Origin: Bacteroidota bacterium
Lineage (GTDB): Bacteria; Bacteroidota; Bacteroidia; Cytophagales; Cyclobacteriaceae
Assembly: GCA_023417785.1 (NCBI GenBank)
Contig: JAEZEH010000168.1
Span: 1-35,446, forward strand
Length of the DNA stretch: 35,446 nt
Direction of reading: 5' to 3'
Numbering within the stretch: the first letter of the stretch is position 1; every line of letters begins with the position of its first letter. Shown piece by piece: positions 7,951 through 15,455 of the stretch. The position numbers and the translations under genes are program-made. The notes below the pieces were generated by a model, which was given only the letters and a program-made list of their open reading frames with translations, was not told where the DNA came from and ran no database searches.

Positions 7951-8262
7951 ATGACAGAAACGTCCTGGTTTGAGCGGCTCAAAGAAAGGTGGAAGTTAAA
8001 AAGCCCTGGTCAGGTATTCGTTGTACTGATTGTTTTTGCGTGCACTGGCTTTACTGTCTTATTCATTAAAAAACCTTTGCTGACGGTTCTTGCTGGCGAT
8101 AAAGGTCACTCGATACTGGCATCAGTTTTATATTACATTTTCATATTACCGATTTACAACGTCTTCTTGCTTGCCTATGGATTTGTCTTCGGTCAATTTC
8201 ATTTCTTCTGGGAATTCGAGAAGCGTTCCTTCAATCGCATTTTCGGCAAATCAAAAAAGTAA
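7951..8262 (+). CDS. Small two-helix membrane protein (DUF6787-like)
   Basis: This encodes 103 residues with a basic amphipathic N-terminus (FERLKERWKLKSPGQ) and a hydrophobic helix at about 22-42. A second hydrophobic stretch at about 58-82 is followed by an aromatic FGQFHFFWEFEKR segment and a basic tail. From memory it resembles the small Bacteroidota membrane proteins grouped as DUF6787; this needs a profile search. No function is known to me. It is tightly packed in the prfC-led run, with 7 bases from the pseudouridine synthase stop and 6 bases to the next ATG, so it is surely co-expressed with its neighbours. Confidence 0.8.
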   Translation: MTETSWFERLKERWKLKSPGQVFVVLIVFACTGFTVLFIKKPLLTVLAGDKGHSILASVLYYIFILPIYNVFLLAYGFVFGQFHFFWEFEKRSFNRIFGKSKK

Positions 8263-8268
8263 ATCTAT

Positions 8269-8835
8269 ATGAAAAAGATCCTGTCGTTTTTGGTACCGGT
8301 GATACTCTTGTCGGCGTGTTCGACTCCAAAATACACCTACCATTTTGATTATTATGATTACAATATTGGAAAAAAGGAAGCTCCGGCAGATGAACCTGTT
8401 TTAGAAATGTCCGCCGTGGAGCCCGGCCCATTATTCATCGCAAGTGCCGATGCCGAGATACCGGTGGAACATCCAAAGCCCAACGCTGTGCCCCTTGTAA
8501 AGAGCGAAACTCCGTCAACGGAACCTGATCAGAATGCGATGCTACAGGCTGTCAGGGAAAAATATCTTGCGATGGATCGCGGGGAAAGGAGAGCGTTTCG
8601 CAAGGAAGTTAAAGATGAATTAAAACGAATGGTTCGCGAAAAAAAGACCGGCAATGCTGATGGAGTCGCTGCGGTTAATCAGATGGACAATGATCTGAAG
8701 CTGGCCATCATTTTTGGCGCCGTGGGGCTGACGTTGTCACTGTTTAGCGGCATAAGTGCAGCCTTCTGGGTTTTGGGCGTTATCGCTATCGTGGTGGGTG
8801 TTGTGTTCCTGATCAAATGGCTTGTCCGACAATAA
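8269..8835 (+). CDS. Lipoprotein with C-terminal membrane hairpin
   Basis: This 188-residue protein has a lipoprotein signal MKKILSFLVPVILLSAC (lipidated Cys17). An acidic, Pro-rich, probably disordered region follows (about 40-90), then a charged helical segment (LDRGERRAFRKEVKDELKR region, about 100-125). Two hydrophobic stretches near the end (about 143-162 and 163-185) finish in KWLVRQ. Bacteroidota small lipoproteins of this layout are common and functionally unknown. It is the last gene of the prfC-led run and ends just before the terminator at 8845-8868. Confidence 0.8.
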   Translation: MKKILSFLVPVILLSACSTPKYTYHFDYYDYNIGKKEAPADEPVLEMSAVEPGPLFIASADAEIPVEHPKPNAVPLVKSETPSTEPDQNAMLQAVREKYLAMDRGERRAFRKEVKDELKRMVREKKTGNADGVAAVNQMDNDLKLAIIFGAVGLTLSLFSGISAAFWVLGVIAIVVGVVFLIKWLVRQ

Positions 8836-8844
8836 ATAAACAAA

Positions 8845-8877
8845 GAAGGCTGCCAAATGGCAGCCTTCGTGTTTTTT
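8845..8877. terminator. Bidirectional terminator between the prfC operon and atpDC
   Basis: A 10-bp perfect stem (8845-8854 with 8859-8868) has an AAAT loop, with a T-run at 8872-8877 on the plus strand and a weaker T-rich stretch on the minus strand. It lies between converging genes and can serve both. The stem core is shared with the terminator at 35272-35298. Confidence 0.85.
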
Positions 8878-8888
8878 ATAGGGATGAA

Positions 8889-9134
8889 CTAAACAACACC
8901 ATCCGCAAGAACGATCACCCGGTTACGCAGCACTTCAACTACGCCGCCTGTGATTTTTACCGTCTCCCGGTTTCCTGATTTGGATTTGTATTCTACAACA
9001 CCTTCCGATAAAAGGCTGATAAGCGGCGCATGATCATCCAGTACCTGGAACGAACCATCGGTACCCGGAAATGTTACTATCGCGACATCTCCTTCGTAAA
9101 CCTTTTTTTCCGGCGTTAATATTTCTAGTTGCAT
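8889..9134 (-). CDS. atpC: ATP synthase F1 epsilon subunit, short form
   Basis: This subunit forms part of the central rotor stalk of F1 and links gamma to the c-ring. At only 81 residues it covers just the N-terminal beta-sandwich (MQLEILTPEKKVYEGDVAIVTFPG through VVEVLRNRVIVLADGVV). The C-terminal helical domain that acts as an inhibitory brake in E. coli or Bacillus epsilon (about 135 residues in total) is absent. The ORF ends cleanly with its own stop and terminator, so this is a genuine short form, as seen in other Bacteroidota, and not a frameshift. It follows atpD by 39 bases on the same strand. Confidence 0.92.
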   Translation of the reverse strand: MQLEILTPEKKVYEGDVAIVTFPGTDGSFQVLDDHAPLISLLSEGVVEYKSKSGNRETVKITGGVVEVLRNRVIVLADGVV

Positions 9135-9173
9135 AGTAATTGTTCGTGATTCGGACGTTTACTTATCCGTGAA

Positions 9174-10682
9174 TTAACCTTTGGCTTCGGCCATCATTCT
9201 CTCACCTTTCTCAATGGCTTGCTCAATACCGCCAACGAGGTTGAATGCCATTTCGGGCAGGTGATCGTACTGTCCGTCAAGAATCGCATTAAATCCTTTG
9301 ATGGTATCTTTGATATCCACGAGAACACCCTTCAAACCGGTAAACGCTTCGGCCACGTGGAACGGCTGTGAAAGGAAACGCTGAACGCGACGTGCGCGGT
9401 GTACAACCAGCTTGTCTTCGTCACTGAGTTCGTCCATACCGAGGATCGCGATTATATCCTGAAGCTCCTTGTAGCGTTGAAGAATATTTTTTACCCGTTG
9501 TGCACAATCATAGTGCTCATCACCAACGATCTCAGGCCGCAAAATGCGGGACGTGGAGTCCAGTGGATCCACCGCAGGATAGATACCCAGCTCGGAAATT
9601 TTCCGGCTTAAAACGGTCGTTGCGTCAAGGTGAGCAAAGGTTGTTGCAGGCGCGGGGTCCGTAAGGTCATCGGCAGGAACGTAGACAGCCTGCACCGAAG
9701 TAATAGATCCGTGCTTGGTAGAGGTAATCCGCTCCTGCATCGCACCCATTTCTGAGGCCAGTGTAGGTTGGTAACCTACCGCCGACGGCATACGGCCCAG
9801 GAGTGCGGATACTTCTGATCCGGCCTGGGTGAAACGGAAAATATTATCAATAAAAAACAGGATGTCTCTTCCTTTACCAGTACCATCACCGTCGCGGAAA
9901 TATTCGGCTACTGTCAATCCGGAAAGGGCCACACGAGCGCGGGCTCCGGGAGGTTCATTCATCTGACCAAAAACAAAGGTTGCTTTGGATTCGCGAAGAT
10001 CAGCCTCACTCACTTTAGAGAGATCCCAGCCGCCTTCGTGCAGCGAATGCAGAAAGTCTTCACCATAGTTTACGATTCCGGCTTCAATCATTTCCCTGAG
10101 AAGGTCATTTCCCTCACGGGTGCGTTCCCCAACTCCGGCAAAAACCGAAAGACCCGAATAGGCTTTTGCAATATTGTTGATCAGCTCCTGAATCAATACA
10201 GTTTTTCCCACACCGGCACCACCGAACAACCCGATTTTTCCACCCTTCGAGTAAGGCTCAATAAGGTCGATAACCTTAATACCGGTGAAAAGCACTTCGG
10301 CTGAGGTGGAAAGATCCTCGAACGCGGGTGCAGATCGGTGAATAGGGAGGAACTGCGTTCCTTTAGGCTGAGGAATTCCGTCAATCGCTTCACCAATAAC
10401 GTTGAAAAGTCGACCTTTGATGTCGTCGCCGATGGGCATTTGGATCGCTGAACCAGTATCCACTACTTTCATCCCCCGTACAAGGCCTTCCGTTCCCTCC
10501 ATGGAGATCGTACGAACGCGATCTTCTCCAAGGTGTTGCTGACATTCCAGGACCACCTTCGTGCCGTCAGCTTTAATTACTTCCAATGCATCAAGAATGT
10601 TCGGTAATTTCGTCCCCTCTGAGTCGAAAGCCACATCCACAACGGGCCCGATTACCTGGGTGATCTTTCCAATATTTGCCAT
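9174..10682 (-). CDS. atpD: ATP synthase F1 beta subunit
   Basis: This is the catalytic subunit of F1, which synthesises ATP at the alpha/beta interfaces. The start at 10682 (MANIGKITQVIGPVVDVAF) gives 502 residues, the normal length; a longer in-frame ATG at 10751 would overlap the promoter and is rejected. The P-loop GGAGVGKT is at residues 154-161. The ALSGLTVAEYFRD, DNIFRFTQAGSEVSALLGRMPSAVGYQ and DELSDEDK blocks are intact. Only atpD and atpC are here; the remaining F0/F1 genes must lie elsewhere, a split arrangement common in Bacteroidota. A full -33/-7 promoter precedes it. Confidence 0.98.
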   Translation of the reverse strand: MANIGKITQVIGPVVDVAFDSEGTKLPNILDALEVIKADGTKVVLECQQHLGEDRVRTISMEGTEGLVRGMKVVDTGSAIQMPIGDDIKGRLFNVIGEAIDGIPQPKGTQFLPIHRSAPAFEDLSTSAEVLFTGIKVIDLIEPYSKGGKIGLFGGAGVGKTVLIQELINNIAKAYSGLSVFAGVGERTREGNDLLREMIEAGIVNYGEDFLHSLHEGGWDLSKVSEADLRESKATFVFGQMNEPPGARARVALSGLTVAEYFRDGDGTGKGRDILFFIDNIFRFTQAGSEVSALLGRMPSAVGYQPTLASEMGAMQERITSTKHGSITSVQAVYVPADDLTDPAPATTFAHLDATTVLSRKISELGIYPAVDPLDSTSRILRPEIVGDEHYDCAQRVKNILQRYKELQDIIAILGMDELSDEDKLVVHRARRVQRFLSQPFHVAEAFTGLKGVLVDIKDTIKGFNAILDGQYDHLPEMAFNLVGGIEQAIEKGERMMAEAKG

Positions 10683-10721
10683 TTTATTAGTTTGTTTTGT
10701 ACAGGGTCTGAATTTCGACCG

Positions 10722-10752
10722 CAAAAGTAGAGTTTTCAAAACGAAGTACAAA
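10722..10752 (-). promoter_or_regulatory. Promoter for atpDC (-33 TTTG, -7 TACTTTTG)
   Basis: Read leftward, TTTG (10752-10749), a 19-base spacer and TACTTTTG (10729-10722) match both Bacteroidota primary promoter elements exactly. The -7 box ends 40 bases before the atpD ATG, giving a leader of about 33 bases. This is the strongest promoter by sequence in the window. Confidence 0.75.
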
Positions 10753-10840
10753 GGAGCCGGAAAGGATTATTTGTCAGGAGAAATGTCTTATTTCATGCCC
10801 ACTAAAGGCGGTTTTTGACGGTTTATGAGGGATTCCGGGC

Positions 10841-12058
10841 TCATGCGGCATCGAGAACTATCCGGAAAGTCGTTCCTTCCATTTCTTCTGACGACTTGAC
10901 GTAAATCTTTCCGTTGTGGTAGGTATCAATGATCCGTTTGGCCAGGGTCAGGCCAAGGCCCCACCCGCGTTTTTTGGTGGTGAATCCGGGCCTGAACACC
11001 ATATTCATCTTTGAGCGGGGAATGCCTTTGCCCGTATCCGAAACGTCAATAAATACCTTACCCTCGTTTCCTCTCAATATTTTTATCGCTATCGTGCCGG
11101 TATTGCCCATAGCGTCTACCGCGTTCTTGCACAGATTTTCGATAACCCACTCAAAGAGCGGAGCATGAACGTTGGCGTGGATATTTTCCGAAAGTGTAAA
11201 CAGTTCAATCTTTACTTTAGAGGAGACTCTGGGCCGCAGGTAGGTTACGACGTTCTGAATAAGTGATATGACGTTTTCCCGTTTAAGGACAGGAACTGAC
11301 CCAATGCTGCTAAAACGCTCGGTAACGATCCTAAGCTTCTGGATATCCTTTTCCAATTCCTCAATGATGCCCTTATCTCTTAACTCCGGGTTTTCACGAA
11401 TGACTTCTATCCAGGCCATTAATGACGACAGCGGAGTGCCCAGCTGATGCGCCGTTTCCTTGGCCAGGCCAACCCACACCCTGTTTTGTTCTGCTGCTTT
11501 TGAATAATTGAACGCCAGATATGAGATAAATCCGAATATTGCAATCACAGAAAGCTGGATATAAGGATAGGCTATGAGTTGTGTGAGCAGGAAAGAGTTT
11601 TTGTAATAGATGTATTGGGTGCCGAAAACCTCACCGGACACAGGGTCACGCAGCATCACCTCGATCGGTTCATAGGTCTTGCTCATGGTTCGGATTTCCT
11701 TTTCCAGAAAACGTGCCCGTTCTTCGGGGTTGCCCGAAGGCACATCGAGGTTACGGAAAGCAAGTACATTCTGATTCTGATCCGCCTGAATAATCGGAAT
11801 TGAATTATTCTGAAAAAGAATCTCCTGAGCAACGAAATTCACGTTCGTGTATGTTTCCTCTTCATTGGCGGTGTACTCAATGGCTTTGGCATATAACTGA
11901 ACCTGCTGGCGTTCGCGCAGTTTGAGTTGATCAACCAATTCATTGGTGTAGTATATTGAACCCACACTGATGAGAACAGAAACAACCAGTACAACCCATT
12001 TGAGCTGGGAGTTATTCTGATAAAAGTTCGTGGCAGGTACTGGTACCCTCTTGATCAT
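10841..12058 (-). CDS. Membrane sensor histidine kinase
   Basis: This membrane kinase should sense an extracytoplasmic or membrane signal and phosphorylate a response regulator. The start at 12058 (MIKRVPVPAT) gives 405 residues; an upstream ATG at 12097 falls inside a hairpin/U-tract and is rejected. TM1 spans about 21-38 and TM2 about 165-183, with an extracytoplasmic sensor region of about 125 residues between. The H-box AKETAHQLGTPLSSL places the phospho-acceptor at His204. The N-box ENLCKNAVDAM (307-317), the G1 box DTGKGI (341-346) and the G2 box GWGLGL (365-370) are all present, so it should be active. No response regulator is adjacent, which makes it an orphan kinase here. It follows the ABC exporter genes, separated by the hairpin at 12075-12104. 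Confidence 0.93.
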   Translation of the reverse strand: MIKRVPVPATNFYQNNSQLKWVVLVVSVLISVGSIYYTNELVDQLKLRERQQVQLYAKAIEYTANEEETYTNVNFVAQEILFQNNSIPIIQADQNQNVLAFRNLDVPSGNPEERARFLEKEIRTMSKTYEPIEVMLRDPVSGEVFGTQYIYYKNSFLLTQLIAYPYIQLSVIAIFGFISYLAFNYSKAAEQNRVWVGLAKETAHQLGTPLSSLMAWIEVIRENPELRDKGIIEELEKDIQKLRIVTERFSSIGSVPVLKRENVISLIQNVVTYLRPRVSSKVKIELFTLSENIHANVHAPLFEWVIENLCKNAVDAMGNTGTIAIKILRGNEGKVFIDVSDTGKGIPRSKMNMVFRPGFTTKKRGWGLGLTLAKRIIDTYHNGKIYVKSSEEMEGTTFRIVLDAA

Positions 12059-12074
12059 GTGCACTTTAATATAA

Positions 12075-12104
12075 ACAAAAAACCGGACGCCAAGCATCCG
12101 GTTT
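12075..12104 (-). terminator. Terminator or attenuator between ABC permease and kinase
   Basis: On the minus strand an AAACCGGATGC / GCGTCCGGTTT stem (11 pairs including one G-T) with a TTG loop is followed by a T-rich run. It lies 19 bases after the permease stop and ends about 20 bases before the kinase ATG. It could simply end the ABC transcript, or act as a partial attenuator for the kinase. Confidence 0.75.
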
Positions 12105-12122
12105 CTGATATATCTGGTTACC

Positions 12123-13448
12123 TCAGGATTTCATCATAAACCATTTGGCGAGAACCTTGTAATTCACCTTGCTTCCATGCATGAGAATTCCAATCCGGTA
12201 AATGCGGGCTGCGATCCAGGTGGTAAAGATAAACCCTGCCACCAGAAGCACTTGCGAGAGAATCAATTGCCATAGGGGAGGGTCAAATCCAAGGCGTCCT
12301 ACCATAGCAATCGGTGAGGTAAAAGGAATTATACTGAACCAGAAACTGGCTGTACTATGCGGATCTGTCAGAATGAACAGAAATAATCCGAAGTACGATA
12401 TAAGAAACGGTAGCATTATGGGAAAAGTAAACTGCTGCGCCTCCTGCTGACTGTCAACAGCTGATCCTACCGCAGCAAACAACGCTCCGTATAATAGATA
12501 TCCGCCGAGGAAGTAAAAGACAAAGTTGAAGATGATAAACGCAATCGGAAGTTCGTTCACGGAATTCAGCACGGCAAAAAATTTGTTGTTTTGCCGCTGA
12601 ATTTCTTCCTGACTTTCCTCATCCTGCATTTTAGTAATCTGTTCCATCGCCTGCTGCTGTGGCATAGATACGCCAAGTATTCCAAGCGTGGCTGAAGACA
12701 GTACTGAAATCAAGATCACCCATATCGCAAATTGAAGCAGGCCGACCGCCGCAATCCCAAGAATCTTACCCATCATCAACTGAAACGGGCGCACGGATGA
12801 TATAATAACTTCGACTACCTTACTCGTCTTTTCATCAATGACGCCCAGCATGATCTGCATGCCATAAACAAGCACAAAAATGTAAATGAAAATTCCGAGC
12901 ACAAATCCAAGTGCATAGGTTATTCCAGTGTTACTTTCCTTCTCGACGCCACTGGTGTCGACATTAACATTACTTATCGAAATATTGGTCTTGAGACTAT
13001 TAAGAACTTCGCGGTCGATGCTGGATTCTTCCAGCTTCAGATTCTGAATGCTCTTTTCGAGGATACCCGTGATTTCCTCCATTTTTCGGATGCTTGGATT
13101 TTCTTTTGTATAGATCCTGATTCCTTGAGGATCTTTCAGATCAAGCTCCGGGATACGGAGAATGCCGTAATGGTCAGTTGCGTTGAAAGCCTTTTTTATG
13201 TCTTCAAAATCTCCCTCGACCTTCACGAACTTGAAACGTTCGTCGTCCTCGAGTGTGATCCTCCCGCTTTCGTCGTACACTTCAATGGTCTGAGCTACGG
13301 CTCCTTCCTCCTGCTTGATAAACACCCAGACCATTATCGCGAGGATAGCGGGGAATACTAGCGGAACAAGAATGGTGGCGATTAAAAATGACTTCTTCTG
13401 AACCCTGTTCAGGAACTCACGCTGAAATATAAGCCAGGTCTTATTCAT
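12123..13448 (-). CDS. ABC transporter permease, NatB/ABC-2 type
   Basis: This is the membrane half of an ABC-2 export system. Of its 441 residues, the first 20 are cytoplasmic, TM1 is at about 21-44, and a large extracytoplasmic loop (about 45-175) is followed by a block of about five membrane helices. The sequence VVEVIISSVRPFQLMMGKILG is the characteristic cytoplasmic stretch of NatB-like permeases. A coiled insert (QQQAMEQITKMQDEESQ region) lies between later helices. The ATPase gene overlaps its start by 8 bases (ATGAATAA), a translationally coupled pair. NatAB-type systems export Na+ or other compounds, but the substrate here cannot be inferred. A terminator follows. Confidence 0.92.
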   Translation of the reverse strand: MNKTWLIFQREFLNRVQKKSFLIATILVPLVFPAILAIMVWVFIKQEEGAVAQTIEVYDESGRITLEDDERFKFVKVEGDFEDIKKAFNATDHYGILRIPELDLKDPQGIRIYTKENPSIRKMEEITGILEKSIQNLKLEESSIDREVLNSLKTNISISNVNVDTSGVEKESNTGITYALGFVLGIFIYIFVLVYGMQIMLGVIDEKTSKVVEVIISSVRPFQLMMGKILGIAAVGLLQFAIWVILISVLSSATLGILGVSMPQQQAMEQITKMQDEESQEEIQRQNNKFFAVLNSVNELPIAFIIFNFVFYFLGGYLLYGALFAAVGSAVDSQQEAQQFTFPIMLPFLISYFGLFLFILTDPHSTASFWFSIIPFTSPIAMVGRLGFDPPLWQLILSQVLLVAGFIFTTWIAARIYRIGILMHGSKVNYKVLAKWFMMKS

Positions 13449-14355
13449 GGGATTCGCCTTTTACAAGTTGGATAAAAATTTCATTCATGGTGGGCACCTT
13501 CTCGATGAAGGTGTGGACTTCGGTGAGTTCTGTCAACTGTCGTATGAGGTCATTGGGATTGATTGTGCCGCCGGTCTTGATTATCGTTTTAAAAAAGTCT
13601 TCTTCCAGAGGGCGCTGATCCTCAATTGCATAACCGTTCTGAGACACCCGGAACGGTCCCCGATGTTCCACGATATAGGTGTTCGACCGAAATTTATCCT
13701 TGACCTGTCGTTTTGATCCTTCCAGTATTTTATGCGACTTATCGATCAGGGCGATATGGTCGCAAAGATCCTCTACGGTCTCCATCCGGTGGGTAGAAAA
13801 AATGATTGTTGAACCCTTCTCCTTCAATTCCAGAATCTCCCGTGTAATCAACTGCGCATTTACCGGGTCGAAGCCGGAGAAAGGCTCATCCAGAATGATC
13901 AGGCGCGGCTCATGCATGATGGTACTGATGAACTGGACCTTCTGCGCCATCCCTTTACTAAGATCCTCAACTTTTTTGCCCCACCAGTCCGTTATTTCGA
14001 ATTTTCGAATCCAGGTTTTACTTTTTTCGACAGCGTCGCGCCGTGACAGACCTTTTAGCTGTGCAAAATATATCAGTTGCTCTCCAACTTTCAGTTTCTT
14101 ATAAAGACCCCTTTCTTCAGGAAGGTAACCGATAGTGCCAATATGCTTTGGTTGGAGCTTTTCGCCGAAGATTGAAATTTCGCCGGCGTCGGCGTTTATG
14201 ATTTGATTGATAATTCTGATGAGCGTAGTCTTTCCGGCACCGTTCGGACCAAGCAATCCGAAGATACTTTTTTCCGGGATAGCAAGACTAACCTGATCAA
14301 GGGCAACATGGTTGGTGTAACGTTTGGTTACTTTGTCGGCAATAAGGGCTTCCAC
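13441..14355 (-). CDS. ABC transporter ATP-binding protein, NatA type
   Basis: This is the ATPase partner of the NatB-like permease. The start codon is GTG at 14355 (MEALIADKVTKRYTNHVALD), giving 304 residues. Walker A is GPNGAGKT (36-43), the ABC signature is LSKGM (132-136), Walker B is LIILDEP (152-158) and the H-loop His is at 189 (STHRMET). About 80 residues after the ATPase core form a C-terminal extension typical of NatA/DrrA-like exporters. It overlaps the permease gene by 8 bases. A TAATTTTG element lies 20 bases upstream of the start. Confidence 0.95.
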   Translation of the reverse strand: MEALIADKVTKRYTNHVALDQVSLAIPEKSIFGLLGPNGAGKTTLIRIINQIINADAGEISIFGEKLQPKHIGTIGYLPEERGLYKKLKVGEQLIYFAQLKGLSRRDAVEKSKTWIRKFEITDWWGKKVEDLSKGMAQKVQFISTIMHEPRLIILDEPFSGFDPVNAQLITREILELKEKGSTIIFSTHRMETVEDLCDHIALIDKSHKILEGSKRQVKDKFRSNTYIVEHRGPFRVSQNGYAIEDQRPLEEDFFKTIIKTGGTINPNDLIRQLTELTEVHTFIEKVPTMNEIFIQLVKGESHE

Positions 14356-14374
14356 TGATATCGGTTTAGATACG

Positions 14375-14382
14375 CAAAATTA
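14375..14382 (-). promoter_or_regulatory. -7 element for the ABC exporter genes
   Basis: The minus-strand sequence is TAATTTTG, a full match to TAnnTTTG, 20 bases upstream of the GTG start. The nearest TTTG upstream is at 14410-14407 with a 24-base spacer, longer than ideal. The implied leader is about 13 bases. Confidence 0.45.
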
Positions 14383-14433
14383 GTATCTATTCCCGAATGG
14401 GAATTACAAACCGCGAGTGAAGATTGGTGGAAT

Positions 14434-15333
14434 TTAATTTTGTGGCTCTTTGAATGTGATGTTGCCAAGTGATACATCCAGGTCAAAAAGTAATGCATTA
14501 CGCGTGGATCGTGCATACGCCGCGTTGGCAAAAGTATTTTCACTGATCTTTTTCATACCGGAAGGCATTTTTACTGAACAAAGCCAGGAGTCCTTGATCT
14601 TTACGAGAACAGGCACATCCGACGGAGGCAAAACGATCACCAGATTTCCGGCACCAACACTGCCCTTGATTCGGGTTCCCAGTATTGGCTTATTCGCAAA
14701 ATCCAGAATCATGTTGCCGAATCCGACATCCGCATAGAGGTTTCGGGTTTTTGCCAGGCTGAGATTCTTCACATTCACCGACCCGACGTCCACCTTCACA
14801 AAAAAGGTATCCATCTCAATTTGATTCTCTAACGCCGAGAAATATCCGATCACCACATCCGCGCTCGCGGTGTTGATTTTAAGCCTTTTGATTGAAAGAC
14901 CCGACAGATCGACATTGGCGTTGCCAATGCCATAGTTTAGCTCCAGGGAATAGGGTTTCGATTCTGTCAGATACATCCGCCAGATTTTATTACCTGGCCG
15001 GGAAGAACCACTGCTGAAAAAACGGGTTGAAATGGTTTGGCCAAATCCTTCAGACTGAACCTCCTCAAGATTCAGGGAGACTTCACAGACCTTGCCTATA
15101 ATTTCCTTGCGGAAACTGTGCGAATAGTTGCGTTCGGTCTGGTTGCTGAAAACATTTAGAATATCAGATTGCTGGCTGGGTTTGATGAAGCAATTGCCGC
15201 TATTCGCCTTTAAAGAAAGCTTGATTTCCTTGCATGAGGGCGCGTCCTCCACCGAGAACTGCTTTTTGATTTGTCCAAATGCTCCAACCGCCAGCGCCCA
15301 CGCACACCATGTTAACAGAATCTTTCTCCGCAT
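14434..15333 (-). CDS. Exported protein with repetitive beta-strand region (DUF4097-like)
   Basis: This 299-residue protein has a Sec signal peptide (MRRKILLTWCAWALAVGAFG, cleavage about residue 20). After a variable first third, the second half shows short repeating hydrophobic/Gly/Asp strands (YGIGNANVDLSGL, LKINTASADVVIGY, KVDVGSVNVKNLSL, ADVGFGNMILDF, GSVGAGNLVIVLP). This is typical of right-handed beta-roll or DUF4097/toast-rack-type adhesin-like domains. Cellular role unknown; it is probably periplasmic or surface-associated. It sits between the dnaJ terminator and the ABC promoter, so it is likely a single-gene unit. Confidence 0.8.
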   Translation of the reverse strand: MRRKILLTWCAWALAVGAFGQIKKQFSVEDAPSCKEIKLSLKANSGNCFIKPSQQSDILNVFSNQTERNYSHSFRKEIIGKVCEVSLNLEEVQSEGFGQTISTRFFSSGSSRPGNKIWRMYLTESKPYSLELNYGIGNANVDLSGLSIKRLKINTASADVVIGYFSALENQIEMDTFFVKVDVGSVNVKNLSLAKTRNLYADVGFGNMILDFANKPILGTRIKGSVGAGNLVIVLPPSDVPVLVKIKDSWLCSVKMPSGMKKISENTFANAAYARSTRNALLFDLDVSLGNITFKEPQN

Positions 15334-15397
15334 GCTGTTCTAATACGATCCAGGTCCAATTGAGTTGCGGGGTGTAAGTTTTTAGCGTCTTTTGCTA

Positions 15398-15435
15398 AAA
15401 AGACAAAACCCCATTCGAATGGTAAACGGGGTTTT
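15398..15435 (-). terminator. Terminator of the grpE-dnaJ unit
   Basis: On the minus strand AAAACCCC (15435-15428) pairs with GGGGTTTT (15412-15405), followed by GTCTTTTT. It lies about 20 bases past the dnaJ stop. The loop contains CCATTCGAATGG, itself a palindrome, so an alternative smaller hairpin is possible. Confidence 0.75.
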
Positions 15436-15455
15436 AATAATTTGGTTACAGTATT

